Source: Roseivirga sp. E12 (lineage in GTDB: Bacteria; Bacteroidota; Bacteroidia; Cytophagales; Cyclobacteriaceae). Taken from it: a stretch of 64,000 bases of DNA. Of the stretch, positions 36,776 to 46,245 are shown in pieces. Where the stretch lies: assembly GCF_017592825.1 (NCBI RefSeq), contig NZ_JAGFMD010000001.1, forward strand, positions 248,001-312,000, given 5' to 3'. The position numbers and the translations under genes are program-made. Each line of letters starts with the position of its first letter. The stretch's first letter is position 1. Below the pieces are notes generated by a model that did no database searches, was not told the DNA's origin, and worked only from the letters and a program-made list of their open reading frames with translations.

Positions 36776-38172
36776 TTACTACAGTTTCCTGATTTAAGAT
36801 CTTGCTTGGTTGGGTTGAAGCCGTTATCCCTAGAGAATACATCTCCGGTGAAGCCCTCGCTGTTTACTAAATTGGTAATATCACAAAAGTCCGTGAGGGA
36901 AGGATTTTCAAAGAAACCAACTCCAACAGATACTTTGACATTTTGCAGGCCTTTCAAACTTCTGAGCTTATGACTGTTGGAAACAGATAAATTTTGGATA
37001 GTTTCCAAGCTCTCGATTCCCTCCAAGTTTATGAGGTTCGGCATATCGTGTACGGTCATGACTAATCTCACTCTTTTTAGTGAGCTAAATCCACTTAGGT
37101 CGGTAATTGAATTCAACTGAGAGATATATAAAGTGTTGACTACCGTTTCCAAACTATTTAAGCCATCAAAACTATCCAAGTCTGGACTACCTCCAATATA
37201 TAGGCTAGCTACCGAGGTGATTTTAGATAAATGCTCTAGGGTGCTGAGCTTGGGATTGTGCCACATACTAAAATATACGGCTTCAGTCAAATTGTTCAAT
37301 CCGTTCAGGCTTTCTAGAGACTCATTGTTGTTTATCCAAAGTTCATTGTTAACGTTCAGCAATCCGTTAAGACCATCCAAGCTTGTAATTGAGGAGTTAT
37401 TTTGTACATGTAAGTTCGCTAACCTAGTAATACCTTGAAGCCCATCCAGACTTGTCATTTGCGGGTTGTTAGTGATATACACATGATAGTTTATTTGTGT
37501 CAGGTTTGACAGTGCAGAAATATTCTCGAGTACTTCGTTCTTTTCGACTCTCATTAAAAACCCAATAGTATTTAGCCCACTGAGTCCAGAAAAAGAAGTG
37601 AGATTGGGGTTGTTAGTCACGATTAAATCTTGAACGGAGTTTAAATTTTCTAAACCTAAAAGACTTTTAAGTGCTAGATTATCATCAACTGTGAGGGAGC
37701 CTCCCACAGATTCTAATACTTCTATTCCATGAGTAGAGATTAATTGTTCATTTTCTAAAAGATCGAAGCGATCATTAATAGTCAATAAACTTGAAAGGCC
37801 ACTTAAACCCCTTAGCCTAGTGTTTTTGGTGATAATTAAACTACCTCCAATTGTTCCTAGCTGATTGAGGCCTTCTAAATCAGTAAGACCCGTTCCTGAG
37901 ATAATGAGGTCTCCTCCGATAGACGTGAGCTCTAACAATGGCCTTAAATCCACTATGCCTCTCGAAATCCCTAGACTCCCAATTTTCACACTTCCTTCCA
38001 CTGAGGTATAACCTTTTGAGCCAAAGTCATTGATTTCTTGTTGATTTCTGAAAGAAATACTCTCAGTGAAATTCGGTTCGACCTGGGGACCATCGTCATC
38101 GCATGAGCTAAGAAAGAATAGGCTTAAGGCAATGATTATCAAATACTTTGAATAATGAGAATTACTGAGCAT
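36772..38172 (-). CDS. Recep_L/leucine-rich-repeat-like lipoprotein
   Basis: The start is set at the ATG at 38172 because it opens a lipoprotein signal (MLSNSHYSKYLIIIALSLFFLSSC, Cys 24); the ATG at 38217 adds an unrelated N-terminus. Roughly 440 residues then follow a ~24-residue repeat in which the phrases IGGDLIISG, LESVGGSLTV and NPQMTSLDGLQG recur, matching receptor L-domain solenoids known from insulin receptors and from Bacteroidota surface proteins. It ends with CDITNLV and a short tail. A role in binding at the cell surface is inferred; the ligand is unknown. The stop overlaps the agmatinase stop by 4 bp (convergent). Confidence 0.87.
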   Translation of the reverse strand: MLSNSHYSKYLIIIALSLFFLSSCDDDGPQVEPNFTESISFRNQQEINDFGSKGYTSVEGSVKIGSLGISRGIVDLRPLLELTSIGGDLIISGTGLTDLEGLNQLGTIGGSLIITKNTRLRGLSGLSSLLTINDRFDLLENEQLISTHGIEVLESVGGSLTVDDNLALKSLLGLENLNSVQDLIVTNNPNLTSFSGLSGLNTIGFLMRVEKNEVLENISALSNLTQINYHVYITNNPQMTSLDGLQGITRLANLHVQNNSSITSLDGLNGLLNVNNELWINNNESLESLNGLNNLTEAVYFSMWHNPKLSTLEHLSKITSVASLYIGGSPDLDSFDGLNSLETVVNTLYISQLNSITDLSGFSSLKRVRLVMTVHDMPNLINLEGIESLETIQNLSVSNSHKLRSLKGLQNVKVSVGVGFFENPSLTDFCDITNLVNSEGFTGDVFSRDNGFNPTKQDLKSGNCSN

Positions 38173-38542
38173 GCGAATGTTTTTTGTAGTATCGAATATG
38201 CAATTATAACGCCACAAACGGAAATGGATACATTTTGTATGCGAGGCTGTCTATTGAGAGAAAAGTGACATGACTGCTATCATCTTCCGCAAAGGCAAAA
38301 GGGTAGCTAGGCAAATCCTGTAGCGTTTATTGTTTAATAGCATCCTTAGCTGGTGAAAGCGTTTAGAGATATAACTGATCTTTCAACCAAAAGAAACGGT
38401 CAGTGTGATCATGATGTGAACAAATGGTTATATGAGAAGCCTTACTACCGCTGTTATCATAGTATCCCTATAAAATCACTATAGTGCTTGTCGCTTCTGG
38501 CCAATTGGGCTATTATAGTGGTTTACTTAAAAAAGTTAAGCT
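38173..38542. other. 370-bp noncoding spacer
   Basis: No gene, tRNA or recognised riboswitch seen. It holds a 10-bp palindrome CACTATAGTG (38477-38486), a second TATAGTG at 38514-38520, and a small CTTAA/TTAAG hairpin just before the symporter start. The region probably contains promoters for the divergent LRR lipoprotein and symporter genes, which I could not place confidently. Confidence 0.4.
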
Positions 38543-39952
38543 TTGGAGTTAATAGAAACCGCTGTACGAGATTTTAGTAACTGGATTTGGGGTATTCCAC
38601 TTCTTATCCTGGTAATGGGAGGAGGGCTGTTCTTTATGGTCTATTCTAAATTCTCACCATTCCTCTATTTCAGACATGCTGTCAACGTTTTGCGTGGGAA
38701 GTATGATGAGAAGGACAAAGAAGGACAAATCAGTCACTATGAAGCCTTGTCGACCGCAATTGCTTCTACTGTGGGCATGGGTAATATCAGTGGTGTCGCT
38801 GTTGCTATTACTGCGGGTGGTCCCGGAGCTATTTTCTGGATGTGGGTCTCAGCCTTCTTTGGAATTGCAACTAAGTTTTTCACTTGTACACTGGCAGTAA
38901 TGTATCGAGGGAAGGATTCCGAGGGAGAGGTTCGAGGAGGTCCAATGTATGTGATTACAGAAGGTCTAGGCGAGAAATGGAGGCCATTAGCAGTTTTCTT
39001 CTGTATTGTTGGCCTAGTAGGAGCGCTTCCAATCTTTCAGGCAAATCAACTGACTGCTGCTCTGAATACGATTTTAGGCCCAGCGGTGGGTTATGACACC
39101 ACATCTTCCTTCAACTTGCTAGGTGCGAATGTGGCTTACTCTTCATTGATTACAGGGCTTGTGCTGACTGTATTAGTCTCAACTGTGATTTTTGGAGGGA
39201 TTAAGAAAATTAGTAAGGTGGCATCTAAGCTCGTTCCTTCAATGGTTGTAATGTACTTCATTCTGGTAATCTTTATCCTATTGCAAAATGCATCTCAAAT
39301 TCCTGGAATCTTTGGCTCAATTATAGACGAGGCCTTTACAGGAAATGCCATTCTTGGTGGAGGATTAGGAGCTATTATTATCCAAGGGGTAAGAAGAGCT
39401 GCCTTTTCAAATGAGGCTGGTATTGGTACTGCTCCAATGGTTCATGGTGATACAAAGACGGATGAACCTGTTAGAGAAGGTTTAGTAGCAATGTTAGGTC
39501 CAGCGATAGACACGCTGATTGTATGTACATTAACGGCTTTGGTAATCCTCAGTACAGGCGTTTATAAACCTTATTTAGGAGAGAGTATTGGTGGTATTCC
39601 AGTTACCCTCGAAGCCTTTAATCAAGCAATTCCAGGTGGTGCTGGTGGATATCTACTTGGTTTATGTATCCTGATTTTCGCAGTTTCTACCTTGCTTTCT
39701 TACTCATACTATGGCGTAAAGTGTATGTCATTTATGCTTGGCGCAAAGAGGGGCAACTTGTATAACTATATCTATATAGGTACAATAATAGTTGGCTCTG
39801 TTGCTTCTTTAGATTTCGTATTTACTCTGATAGATAGCAGTTTTGCTTTGATGGCAATTCCAACTATGGTGTCGGCAGTAATACTGGCACCGAAAGTTGT
39901 TAAAGCTTCTAAAGTGTATTTCGCGAAGCTAAAGGGAGGAGAGTTTAGTTAG
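38543..39952 (+). CDS. sodium:alanine/glycine symporter (AGCS family)
   Basis: The 469-aa membrane protein has about eleven helices and the family motif GMGNISGVAVAITAGGPGAIFWMW near residue 80, with VRRAAFSNEAGIGTAP around residue 285. It imports D- or L-alanine or glycine with Na+. The TTG at 38543 is the only plausible start: an in-frame TAA lies just upstream at 38537-38539, and the next ATG would delete part of the first helix (WIWGIPLLILVMGGG). Its end overlaps the convergent TlpA-like gene by 8 bp. No alanine-related neighbour was found. Confidence 0.93.
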   Translation: MELIETAVRDFSNWIWGIPLLILVMGGGLFFMVYSKFSPFLYFRHAVNVLRGKYDEKDKEGQISHYEALSTAIASTVGMGNISGVAVAITAGGPGAIFWMWVSAFFGIATKFFTCTLAVMYRGKDSEGEVRGGPMYVITEGLGEKWRPLAVFFCIVGLVGALPIFQANQLTAALNTILGPAVGYDTTSSFNLLGANVAYSSLITGLVLTVLVSTVIFGGIKKISKVASKLVPSMVVMYFILVIFILLQNASQIPGIFGSIIDEAFTGNAILGGGLGAIIIQGVRRAAFSNEAGIGTAPMVHGDTKTDEPVREGLVAMLGPAIDTLIVCTLTALVILSTGVYKPYLGESIGGIPVTLEAFNQAIPGGAGGYLLGLCILIFAVSTLLSYSYYGVKCMSFMLGAKRGNLYNYIYIGTIIVGSVASLDFVFTLIDSSFALMAIPTMVSAVILAPKVVKASKVYFAKLKGGEFS

Positions 39953-40559
39953 TAACAGTACTCGCTGCAGACAGCTTACCGAGTAGTTTTCGGAACCTTC
40001 GAGTGTTATAGTTGGCAAGGCCCGTATGTTTTACAACCACTTCTCCTTCAGGAGAAATTACGAAAGTGGAGGGTACGTAGCCTGTTTCATACATGTCCGG
40101 CAAAGGAGTTATTGTTTTATAAATCGGTAAATCAAAGCCCTTTTTATCCACCCATTTAATGGCCGTTTCAAGATCTCTATCTTCGGAAATCATTAGGAAA
40201 TGAACATTCGGGTCATCCTTGAAGTGTTCTCTCAATTTGTTTATTCCGGGCATTTCGGCAACGCAAGGCGCGCACCATGTAGCCCATATATTAATGAATA
40301 TTGTCTGACCTTTAAGGCTCTTTACATCGAGAGTCTTTCCGTCCCTGTCGGTCAGTTTGAAGTTGAGATTGGCTTGTTCATAAGCATCTTCACTTAACTC
40401 GGATGCATTCATGACACCTGTATGCAGGAACACTTGCTGAACCTTCCCGAAAACTTCAGCCTGTGCACCTGTTAGGTAAATCGCAGCGAAAACTCCTACG
40501 ATGATGACCAGCTCTATGATGTCTCTTTTGGTAACTGAGGCTTTCTTTGGCTTCTTCAT
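39945..40559 (-). CDS. TlpA/ResA-like thiol:disulfide oxidoreductase, membrane-anchored
   Basis: The 204-aa protein has an N-terminal membrane segment (IIELVIIVGVFAAIYLTGAQA, residues ~13-33) and an extracytoplasmic thioredoxin-fold domain with active site WATWCAPCVAEMP near residue 111 and the cis-Pro region GYVPSTFVI near residue 168. Such proteins reduce cytochrome c thiols or keep outer-membrane proteins in reduced form. It is a single gene between two convergent or divergent neighbours, and no cytochrome maturation gene is near, so the client is unknown. Confidence 0.92.
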   Translation of the reverse strand: MKKPKKASVTKRDIIELVIIVGVFAAIYLTGAQAEVFGKVQQVFLHTGVMNASELSEDAYEQANLNFKLTDRDGKTLDVKSLKGQTIFINIWATWCAPCVAEMPGINKLREHFKDDPNVHFLMISEDRDLETAIKWVDKKGFDLPIYKTITPLPDMYETGYVPSTFVISPEGEVVVKHTGLANYNTRRFRKLLGKLSAASTVTN

Positions 40560-40722
40560 ACTTGTTAATTACAGCAAATCTAAGGAACAAGTTCAGATTA
40601 AAACTGTAATGTGTCTTTCAGATAACTCAAAATAATCAAAACCTTAGTTGCTTGCAGGTGTTATTCCTCAGGATCGCTTCCTATTTTAGCGGCCCTAAAT
40701 TAGACCTTAACAAAACTATAAG

Positions 40723-41121
40723 ATGAAAATAGTAAAGAGCCTTTGCCTATTGATAGTATTCTCTTTGGCGATTTTAGCATGTGGACAAAAGGATGGAGTT
40801 TACTTCGAAAACCTTAATGACGGCCAAGAGGTGGGTACTTCGGTTTTGGTAAAAATGGGTGTAAGTGGAATGGAAATCAAACCAGCAGGAGAGATAGTAA
40901 AAGGTACTGGCCATCACCATATGATAATTGATGGCGCTTCTATCAAAACTGGTGACATGGTACCCGCTAACAAAACGCATATCCATTTTGGAAAAGGACA
41001 GACCGAGACTACTCTTGACTTAGCGCCTGGGGAGCACACATTAACGCTACAGTTTGCAAATGGTGTTCATCAGTCCTATGGTTCGGAGTGGAGTAAGACC
41101 ATAACGATAACCGTCAAATAA
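40723..41121 (+). CDS. DUF4399-family lipoprotein
   Basis: The 132-aa protein has a lipobox (VFSLAILAC, Cys 20) and then one DUF4399 domain recognisable from NLNDGQEVGTSVLVKMGVSGM, GTGHHHMIIDG and LAPGEHTLTLQFANG. Family members are small secreted proteins with an immunoglobulin-like or CopC-like fold; the HHH triad suggests a metal site, but the role is unknown. The stop TAA at 41119-41121 is followed at once, in the same frame, by the TTG start of the RidA gene, so expression of the two is linked. Confidence 0.9.
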   Translation: MKIVKSLCLLIVFSLAILACGQKDGVYFENLNDGQEVGTSVLVKMGVSGMEIKPAGEIVKGTGHHHMIIDGASIKTGDMVPANKTHIHFGKGQTETTLDLAPGEHTLTLQFANGVHQSYGSEWSKTITITVK

Positions 41122-41496
41122 TTGGAAAAGATAAATGCCAAAGGAGCTCCAAAGGCTTTAGGGCCTTATGTTTCTGCTATGAAATCTGGCAACCTGATCT
41201 TTTGCTCTGGTCAGACAGGAATAAACCCTGAGACTGGAAAGGTAGAAAAGACCTGTGTAGAGGGCCAGACTAAGCAGGTGATGAAAAACTTAAGGGCCGT
41301 ACTGGCGTCACAAGGCTTAACTCTTCAGCATATTGTTAAGTGCAATGTGTATTTAAGTGACATGGCGAATTTTGAAAAGATGAATCTCGTCTACGGAGAA
41401 ATGCTTGAAGGGCATACACCTGCCAGAACCACAGTGGCTGTTGCAGGCTTGCCCTTAGATGCGCTAGTAGAAATTGAGTGTATCGCTGAATTATAG
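41122..41496 (+). CDS. ridA: RidA-family 2-iminobutanoate/enamine deaminase
   Basis: RidA hydrolyses reactive enamine/imine intermediates released by PLP enzymes. The 124-aa sequence is full length, from the conserved NAKGAPKALGPYVSAM opening to the catalytic Arg 102 in PARTTVAVAGLP and final EIECIAEL. The only workable start is the TTG at 41122, immediately after the in-frame stop of the DUF4399 gene; the next ATG is at codon 20 and would remove a conserved strand. Stop-adjacent initiation suggests translation by termination-reinitiation. The convergent VOC gene begins its stop at the next base (41497). Confidence 0.94.
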   Translation: MEKINAKGAPKALGPYVSAMKSGNLIFCSGQTGINPETGKVEKTCVEGQTKQVMKNLRAVLASQGLTLQHIVKCNVYLSDMANFEKMNLVYGEMLEGHTPARTTVAVAGLPLDALVEIECIAEL

Positions 41497-41922
41497 CTAT
41501 TTGTGCTGATCAATTAAGATGGGATTGCCATCAGGATCAATTAATGCAAAAGAAGCTGGTCCTTCATTTTTATCCATTCCGCTAGAAAAAGTTGCTTTGA
41601 GCCCTTTATCAGTAGCAGTTTTGAAGATACTTCTCGCATCGCCAGGGTTCATCGTAATAGTATTTTGAGGAAAGAAACCCTGAAACAAACCAATTCTAGC
41701 TTTGCCATTTTCCATGAGCATCCATCGTTGCTCAATGGCACCTTGCCCAGGGATTTGAGAAAAACCTAACTTCTCATAGAATGCTTTTGAAGCGGCTATA
41801 TCTTTTACATTGAGGGAGATAGAAAAAGCTTCTATCTCAAAAGAATCTTCCTTGGTATTATGTGTATAAACCAAAGTTGCTGAAAGCAATGTGATGAGGG
41901 TGGGTAAAAAGTATCTCTTCAT
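41497..41922 (-). CDS. VOC-family (glyoxalase/bleomycin-resistance-like) protein
   Basis: The 141-aa protein has a signal-like N-terminus (YFLPTLITLLSATLVYT) followed by a single VOC domain: AFSISLNVKDIAASKAFYEKLGFS, then FSSGMDKNEGPASFALIDPDGNPILID. The metal-site His/Glu pattern is only partly visible. A VOC domain behind an export signal is uncommon; the leader could instead be a membrane anchor. It is 2 bp from the AraC/GyrI-type gene on the same strand, and both probably share a promoter. Confidence 0.8.
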   Translation of the reverse strand: MKRYFLPTLITLLSATLVYTHNTKEDSFEIEAFSISLNVKDIAASKAFYEKLGFSQIPGQGAIEQRWMLMENGKARIGLFQGFFPQNTITMNPGDARSIFKTATDKGLKATFSSGMDKNEGPASFALIDPDGNPILIDQHK

Positions 41923-41924
41923 AT

Positions 41925-42824
41925 CTAATAATTTATTTTTTCAATAGGAATGCAACAGTGTATATCAAAAGTCTCCCAGCCAATCTGTTCTGGTCCCTTT
42001 AAAAATGACTCGATAGCCGGACAATCACGAGGAATATACTCACTATTTGGCAGCCAGTTTTTATAGAGAAAATCCCAAGCTTGGCCCACTTTGAGGATAT
42101 CACCCTGACAATGGATGAAAGCATATGTTCCAGCTGGTATAATGACTTTCTCAATAATTCCATTTTTAGGAATCTCTCGATCAGTTTCTACTGCAAAGTC
42201 ATAACGATAATGGTTTGCAGGAGTGGTATCTGGGTCATCGATAGACATTCCATGCCTTTTTGAATCAGGTCTATTGTTTCCATCTGATTCATACCAGGCC
42301 ATCAGTTTTTCATATGCTTCGACCAGGGCGGAACCGTCTGCTCCAAATATGGCCTTTATCAAGGCAACAGGTCTTTCCTTTTCTTGCCTTACTTCAACCT
42401 TGAACTGAGTAGGAGGAAGTTGTCGACTTTTGTCATAGGCAAGATGGAAGTTGTTCTCTGAACCATCTTGATAAATCCTGCTATTTAGAAGACTCTTGTC
42501 TCTTTTTAATTCACTCGGGCTATGACCGAAGCGAGCCTTGAATTGTCTGGTAAAGTTCTCTATCGATCCAAAGCCCACACTTTCGGCTATCTCATGGATT
42601 TTCATTTTTGGATGATGCTTGAGATAGAAAACAGATTTTTCGAGCCGTCTTCGAAGGATCGTGTCGTAGGGAGATTCATTTCTGATGGCTTTATAGAGCC
42701 TTTGAAAATGAAAAGTCGAGAAGTTCGCGGCCTTAGCCACTTCACTAACCTTTAGGTCCTCATTGAGATTTTGGTCAATAAAGTCAACAGCCTTGTTGAT
42801 CCTGGTTAAATAATAGTCTTCCAT
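41925..42824 (-). CDS. AraC-family regulator with GyrI-like effector domain
   Basis: Residues 1-~105 carry two helix-turn-helix motifs (LKVSEVAKAANFSTFHFQRLY and KIHEIAESVGFGSIENFTRQF, each of the AraC type), and residues ~135-299 form a GyrI-like small-molecule-binding domain (RPVALIKAIFGADGSALVEAY, AGTYAFIHCQGDILKVGQAW). This arrangement is that of Rob/SoxS-type regulators which sense drugs or redox-active compounds. It is followed by the VOC gene on the same transcript; the VOC protein may be a target or a partner in detoxification. The ligand is unknown. Confidence 0.92.
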   Translation of the reverse strand: MEDYYLTRINKAVDFIDQNLNEDLKVSEVAKAANFSTFHFQRLYKAIRNESPYDTILRRRLEKSVFYLKHHPKMKIHEIAESVGFGSIENFTRQFKARFGHSPSELKRDKSLLNSRIYQDGSENNFHLAYDKSRQLPPTQFKVEVRQEKERPVALIKAIFGADGSALVEAYEKLMAWYESDGNNRPDSKRHGMSIDDPDTTPANHYRYDFAVETDREIPKNGIIEKVIIPAGTYAFIHCQGDILKVGQAWDFLYKNWLPNSEYIPRDCPAIESFLKGPEQIGWETFDIHCCIPIEKINY

Positions 42825-42872
42825 GCTGTCTTAGCAAGATAGCAGAAAGCCAATTAAGTCTAAGAATACAAG

Positions 42873-43823
42873 TTATTTGACGCGCTTTAAACCCTCTTTG
42901 GCCAATTGCATCTTTGGGTCTTCATTGAGCGAAGCCTGGTACAAAGACTTTGCCTTTGTCTTATTGCCCATCTTTTCATAGATCATAGCCAGTCGCATTT
43001 TAGCGGCTGCATAGGAGGGAGAACCTTCATTTAATGGCAAGGTCATATACTCTTCCAGGGCTTTGATTCCTTTTTCTAATTGTAGGCCTGACAAAGCACT
43101 TGTACGACCAATCTGATAGACTGCATTGGTGTTTTTAGGTTCGGATACGCGCATCTTCTCAAAGTGTTTGAAAGCCTTGTCATACATTTGTCTATTCTGA
43201 TAAAACGTACCTAAAGAGGTAGCGTAGACACTATCAAGTTCAACTAGTTTGACGAAGGCCTGTTCTGCTTCCGTATACTTTTTATCTCTTTGATAGACTG
43301 TAGAGAGCGCTCTGTAACCTTCTTTCTCATTGAAACTCATAATGACATTAGCCGTTTCTGTCGCTTTAGTCATGCTACCACCCATAATGCTAGGTGCTTG
43401 TGTATAATACTCGATCAGGCCCCATTGTGCATCTAAGTTTTGCGGGTCAAGTGCCACTGCTTTTTCGTAGTTCTTTTTGATTTTCGGGGCGACCATACCT
43501 TGTCTGATTTTGCTAATGTTTTGGGTATAAACACCATAAGCATTACCAAGCCATGCATAGTAATCAGCACTCTGATTGTTCTTTTTTATTGCTTCTTTGA
43601 AGTAATCAATGGCATCGCTGTACTCTTCTTCATCGAAGGCGATCCTTCCCAAGTAGTATTGAGCTTTTTCGTATTCCTGACTCTTAGATTTGTAGTCCTC
43701 TAGGTTTGCCTTGGCTTCTTTGAGTTTGCCATCTTTATAAGAGTTAATTCCCTTTTGAAGGTTTTGGGCAAGTGAGCTGAGTGTGATAAAGGATAGTAGG
43801 GAGATGAGTATTGACCGTTTCAT
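42873..43823 (-). CDS. exported tetratricopeptide-repeat protein
   Basis: A signal peptide (MKRSILISLLSFITLSSLAQ) precedes about seven TPR units in 316 aa, for example AQYYLGRIAFDEEEYSDAIDYFKEA and NAVYQIGRTSALSGLQLEKGIKALEEY. No enzymatic motif is present. The gap of about 110 bp to the DPP-IV gene on the same strand carries that gene's terminator (43885-43914), so this gene has its own promoter. Partner unknown. Confidence 0.88.
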   Translation of the reverse strand: MKRSILISLLSFITLSSLAQNLQKGINSYKDGKLKEAKANLEDYKSKSQEYEKAQYYLGRIAFDEEEYSDAIDYFKEAIKKNNQSADYYAWLGNAYGVYTQNISKIRQGMVAPKIKKNYEKAVALDPQNLDAQWGLIEYYTQAPSIMGGSMTKATETANVIMSFNEKEGYRALSTVYQRDKKYTEAEQAFVKLVELDSVYATSLGTFYQNRQMYDKAFKHFEKMRVSEPKNTNAVYQIGRTSALSGLQLEKGIKALEEYMTLPLNEGSPSYAAAKMRLAMIYEKMGNKTKAKSLYQASLNEDPKMQLAKEGLKRVK

Positions 43824-43880
43824 ATGTTGAGCTTTTGATGGAAGATGACTAAAAGTGACCTACAGTTGCACTAACAATCA

Positions 43881-43914
43881 AAAAAAATGCCAGCCCAAAA
43901 TTGAGCTGGCATTT
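43881..43914 (-). terminator. Rho-independent terminator of the DPP-IV-like gene
   Basis: On the minus strand AAATGCCAGC and GCTGGCATTT (43905-43914 and 43885-43894) form a 10-bp stem with a 10-nt loop, ending in a run of T (complement of 43881-43887). It lies 19 bp beyond the stop of the gene at 43933-46245. Confidence 0.88.
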
Positions 43915-43932
43915 CTAGATTGTTATATCTGA

Positions 43933-46245
43933 TTAATTACCATCGGGTAAATCAATCTCAACATTGTTGCGATAGTCACCCAGCAAGTGCTCAGCGAAGA
44001 AGTACCACATCATCTGCTCATAATAGTCTCTCTTACTACCATATCCATGACGTGCCCCAGGAATCGGCATGTAATCAAATCGTTTACCTGCTTTGATCAA
44101 TTCATTGGCTAAACGTAAACTGTTGGCTGGGTTCACATTGTTGTCACGAGTACCGTGAGTGATCAACAAATGACCTTTGAGGTTCTTGGCAATTGAAGGG
44201 TTGGTCTTCACTTTTGCCTTCCATGTGGTTTCTGTATACTCATTACCGTCATCGTCTTTCTTTTTCTTGTCAACTCGAGTAATGCCGTTGTGCGTTTCAC
44301 TCCACCATTTGTTATAAACGTTATTGTCGTGGTTACCAGCAGAAGAAGCCGCAGCATCATAGAAGTCAGGATACATTAACATAGCAGCTGTAGACATGAA
44401 ACCACCTCCAGAGTGCCCGAAGATACCTACGTTATCCAAATCAATGAATGAATGCCTTTCTGCAAGTTGTTCCAATGAACGCTTGTCATCGGCTAGGGCA
44501 TAGTCTCTGAGGTTCTCATAACCATAAGTATGATAATACTTGTCTCTTAATGGACTACCGCCTCTATGGCCCATACTTACAACGATAAAACCTAGTTGCG
44601 CAAGCGCAGTATTATAGCGACCAGTAATCGTAAAGTCGTTGACAAAAGACTCCGTCTGAGGTCCAGGATACACATATGAAATCACTGGATACTTCCTCGT
44701 TGAATCGAAGTCAAAAGGCTTATACATCACTCCATAGAGATCGGTAATTCCGTCATCAGCCTTCACCATGAAACGCTCAGGCATTTTCCAGCCGGCTTGG
44801 TGGAGTAGGGAAAGATCAGCAGTCTCTAGGTCCATAATTACATTGCCATTACTGTCTTTTAAAACTGATTTTGGCACCATATCTACTGCAGAGTAATTGT
44901 CTACATAGTACTTGGCCGATTCAGACATACTCATGAAGTGATTGGCAGGCTCAGTACTGATAGGTCTAAAGCCTGAACCGTCTAGGTTAGCTTTGTACAT
45001 CAACGCATAGTAAGGGTCAACGCCTTGTTCTCTACCACGTCCTACGAAGTAAACTTTTCTTCCAACAGTATCAACTTGCTGAATTCTTCCTGTTACGAAA
45101 TAGCCGCTATTCGTGATTTTATTCTTAAGGGCTCCAGTATTGCCGTCATATAGGTACAACTGGCCCCAGCCGTTTCTTTCTGACCACCAGATCAAGTCTT
45201 CTCCTTCGTTAAGAATTGACAATTGAACATTAGGGGAGTATATGTATGGATAGTTAGCATCAGTGAATAGCTCTTTTAACTCACCTGTATTGGTATTGAT
45301 CGAAACTACGTCAATCGAGTCGTTAGTTCTATTCTGACGAGTCATAAACATTCTATCTGACGTTTCTCCCGGTAGGTAAGGTCTAATGGTCTGGTCAATG
45401 TATTTATCAATATCAACGTCAATTCTGTCCTTGCTGGGTATATCAAATATGCTTAGGTAACTCTGAGGAACATCTTGTTCTCCTGGCATGGCGTATTTAT
45501 AGATTTCTACTTCTGGTCTTGGGTTACTCAGGTCATCAATGACAAAGAGTTCTTTAACCTTTCTTGAATCTGACCGTGAAACGTAGATTTTAGATTCATC
45601 TTTGAACCATCTGGCCGCTGCTCTAAACCTTTTGTCTTTGGTTGTATCGCCTCTGTCAAAGCCATAGCTAAACCATCGCTCTCCATCATCGGCAAGTAAG
45701 ATTTCTGTCGAATCGGGATCATCAGCCTTCATCATGTAGAGATCGTAATTCTTAGCATAGGTGATGTACGTGCTGTCAGGAGAGTAGGTAGCCCAATTGG
45801 TACGCTTATCTGCCTTTTCAGTTGAATCACCCTTAGTAATAAGCTTACTGTTGATGTCGAAGTGATAGTCAATGCTGTCCACCATAAAAGTGAAAGTCTT
45901 GTTATCATCCTCTAATTTCCATGCCTTCATACTCAGGTTTCTGTGATCCCAAGGCTTACTAGTTAATTCACTTAACTGAGCGGCAAAGTCGAAGTTGTCG
46001 AACAACATTGACTTTGTTTTTCTGGCTGGATCAACCATGTAAAACTTCTTTCCTTCAGTTGTGGTATAAGAATACCAGAATTTGTCGCTGTCTTTAAACC
46101 ACCTAGGGTTTACCCTGGTTGTCTTAAGCATTTTACGAAGATTGGTCGATTTGAATTTCTCAGCTGCCTTGAAGTCTGCCTTGTGTTGTGAAAAAGCAGG
46201 ACTTACAAACAGAGCCAAGATTACAAGTAGTATGATTTTTCTCAT
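43933..46245 (-). CDS. S9-family peptidase (dipeptidyl-peptidase IV-like), secreted
   Basis: The 770-aa protein has a signal peptide (IILLVILALFVSPAFSQH), an eight-bladed propeller-type N-terminal part (~30-500) and a C-terminal alpha/beta hydrolase. The triad is Ser 612 in GHSGGGF, Asp 701 in HGTRDNN and His 733 in GARHGYG. It should cleave Xaa-Pro or other dipeptides from the N-terminus of peptides in the periplasm or outside the cell. A polar KKKKDDDGNEY insertion near residues 660-670 is longer than in close DPP-IV enzymes. A terminator follows at 43881-43914. Confidence 0.95.
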   Translation of the reverse strand: MRKIILLVILALFVSPAFSQHKADFKAAEKFKSTNLRKMLKTTRVNPRWFKDSDKFWYSYTTTEGKKFYMVDPARKTKSMLFDNFDFAAQLSELTSKPWDHRNLSMKAWKLEDDNKTFTFMVDSIDYHFDINSKLITKGDSTEKADKRTNWATYSPDSTYITYAKNYDLYMMKADDPDSTEILLADDGERWFSYGFDRGDTTKDKRFRAAARWFKDESKIYVSRSDSRKVKELFVIDDLSNPRPEVEIYKYAMPGEQDVPQSYLSIFDIPSKDRIDVDIDKYIDQTIRPYLPGETSDRMFMTRQNRTNDSIDVVSINTNTGELKELFTDANYPYIYSPNVQLSILNEGEDLIWWSERNGWGQLYLYDGNTGALKNKITNSGYFVTGRIQQVDTVGRKVYFVGRGREQGVDPYYALMYKANLDGSGFRPISTEPANHFMSMSESAKYYVDNYSAVDMVPKSVLKDSNGNVIMDLETADLSLLHQAGWKMPERFMVKADDGITDLYGVMYKPFDFDSTRKYPVISYVYPGPQTESFVNDFTITGRYNTALAQLGFIVVSMGHRGGSPLRDKYYHTYGYENLRDYALADDKRSLEQLAERHSFIDLDNVGIFGHSGGGFMSTAAMLMYPDFYDAAASSAGNHDNNVYNKWWSETHNGITRVDKKKKDDDGNEYTETTWKAKVKTNPSIAKNLKGHLLITHGTRDNNVNPANSLRLANELIKAGKRFDYMPIPGARHGYGSKRDYYEQMMWYFFAEHLLGDYRNNVEIDLPDGN

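Noticed and set aside
38676-39096. Two plus-strand open frames inside the symporter gene
   Set aside because: They are out-of-frame shadows; the symporter frame has the conserved helices and motifs.
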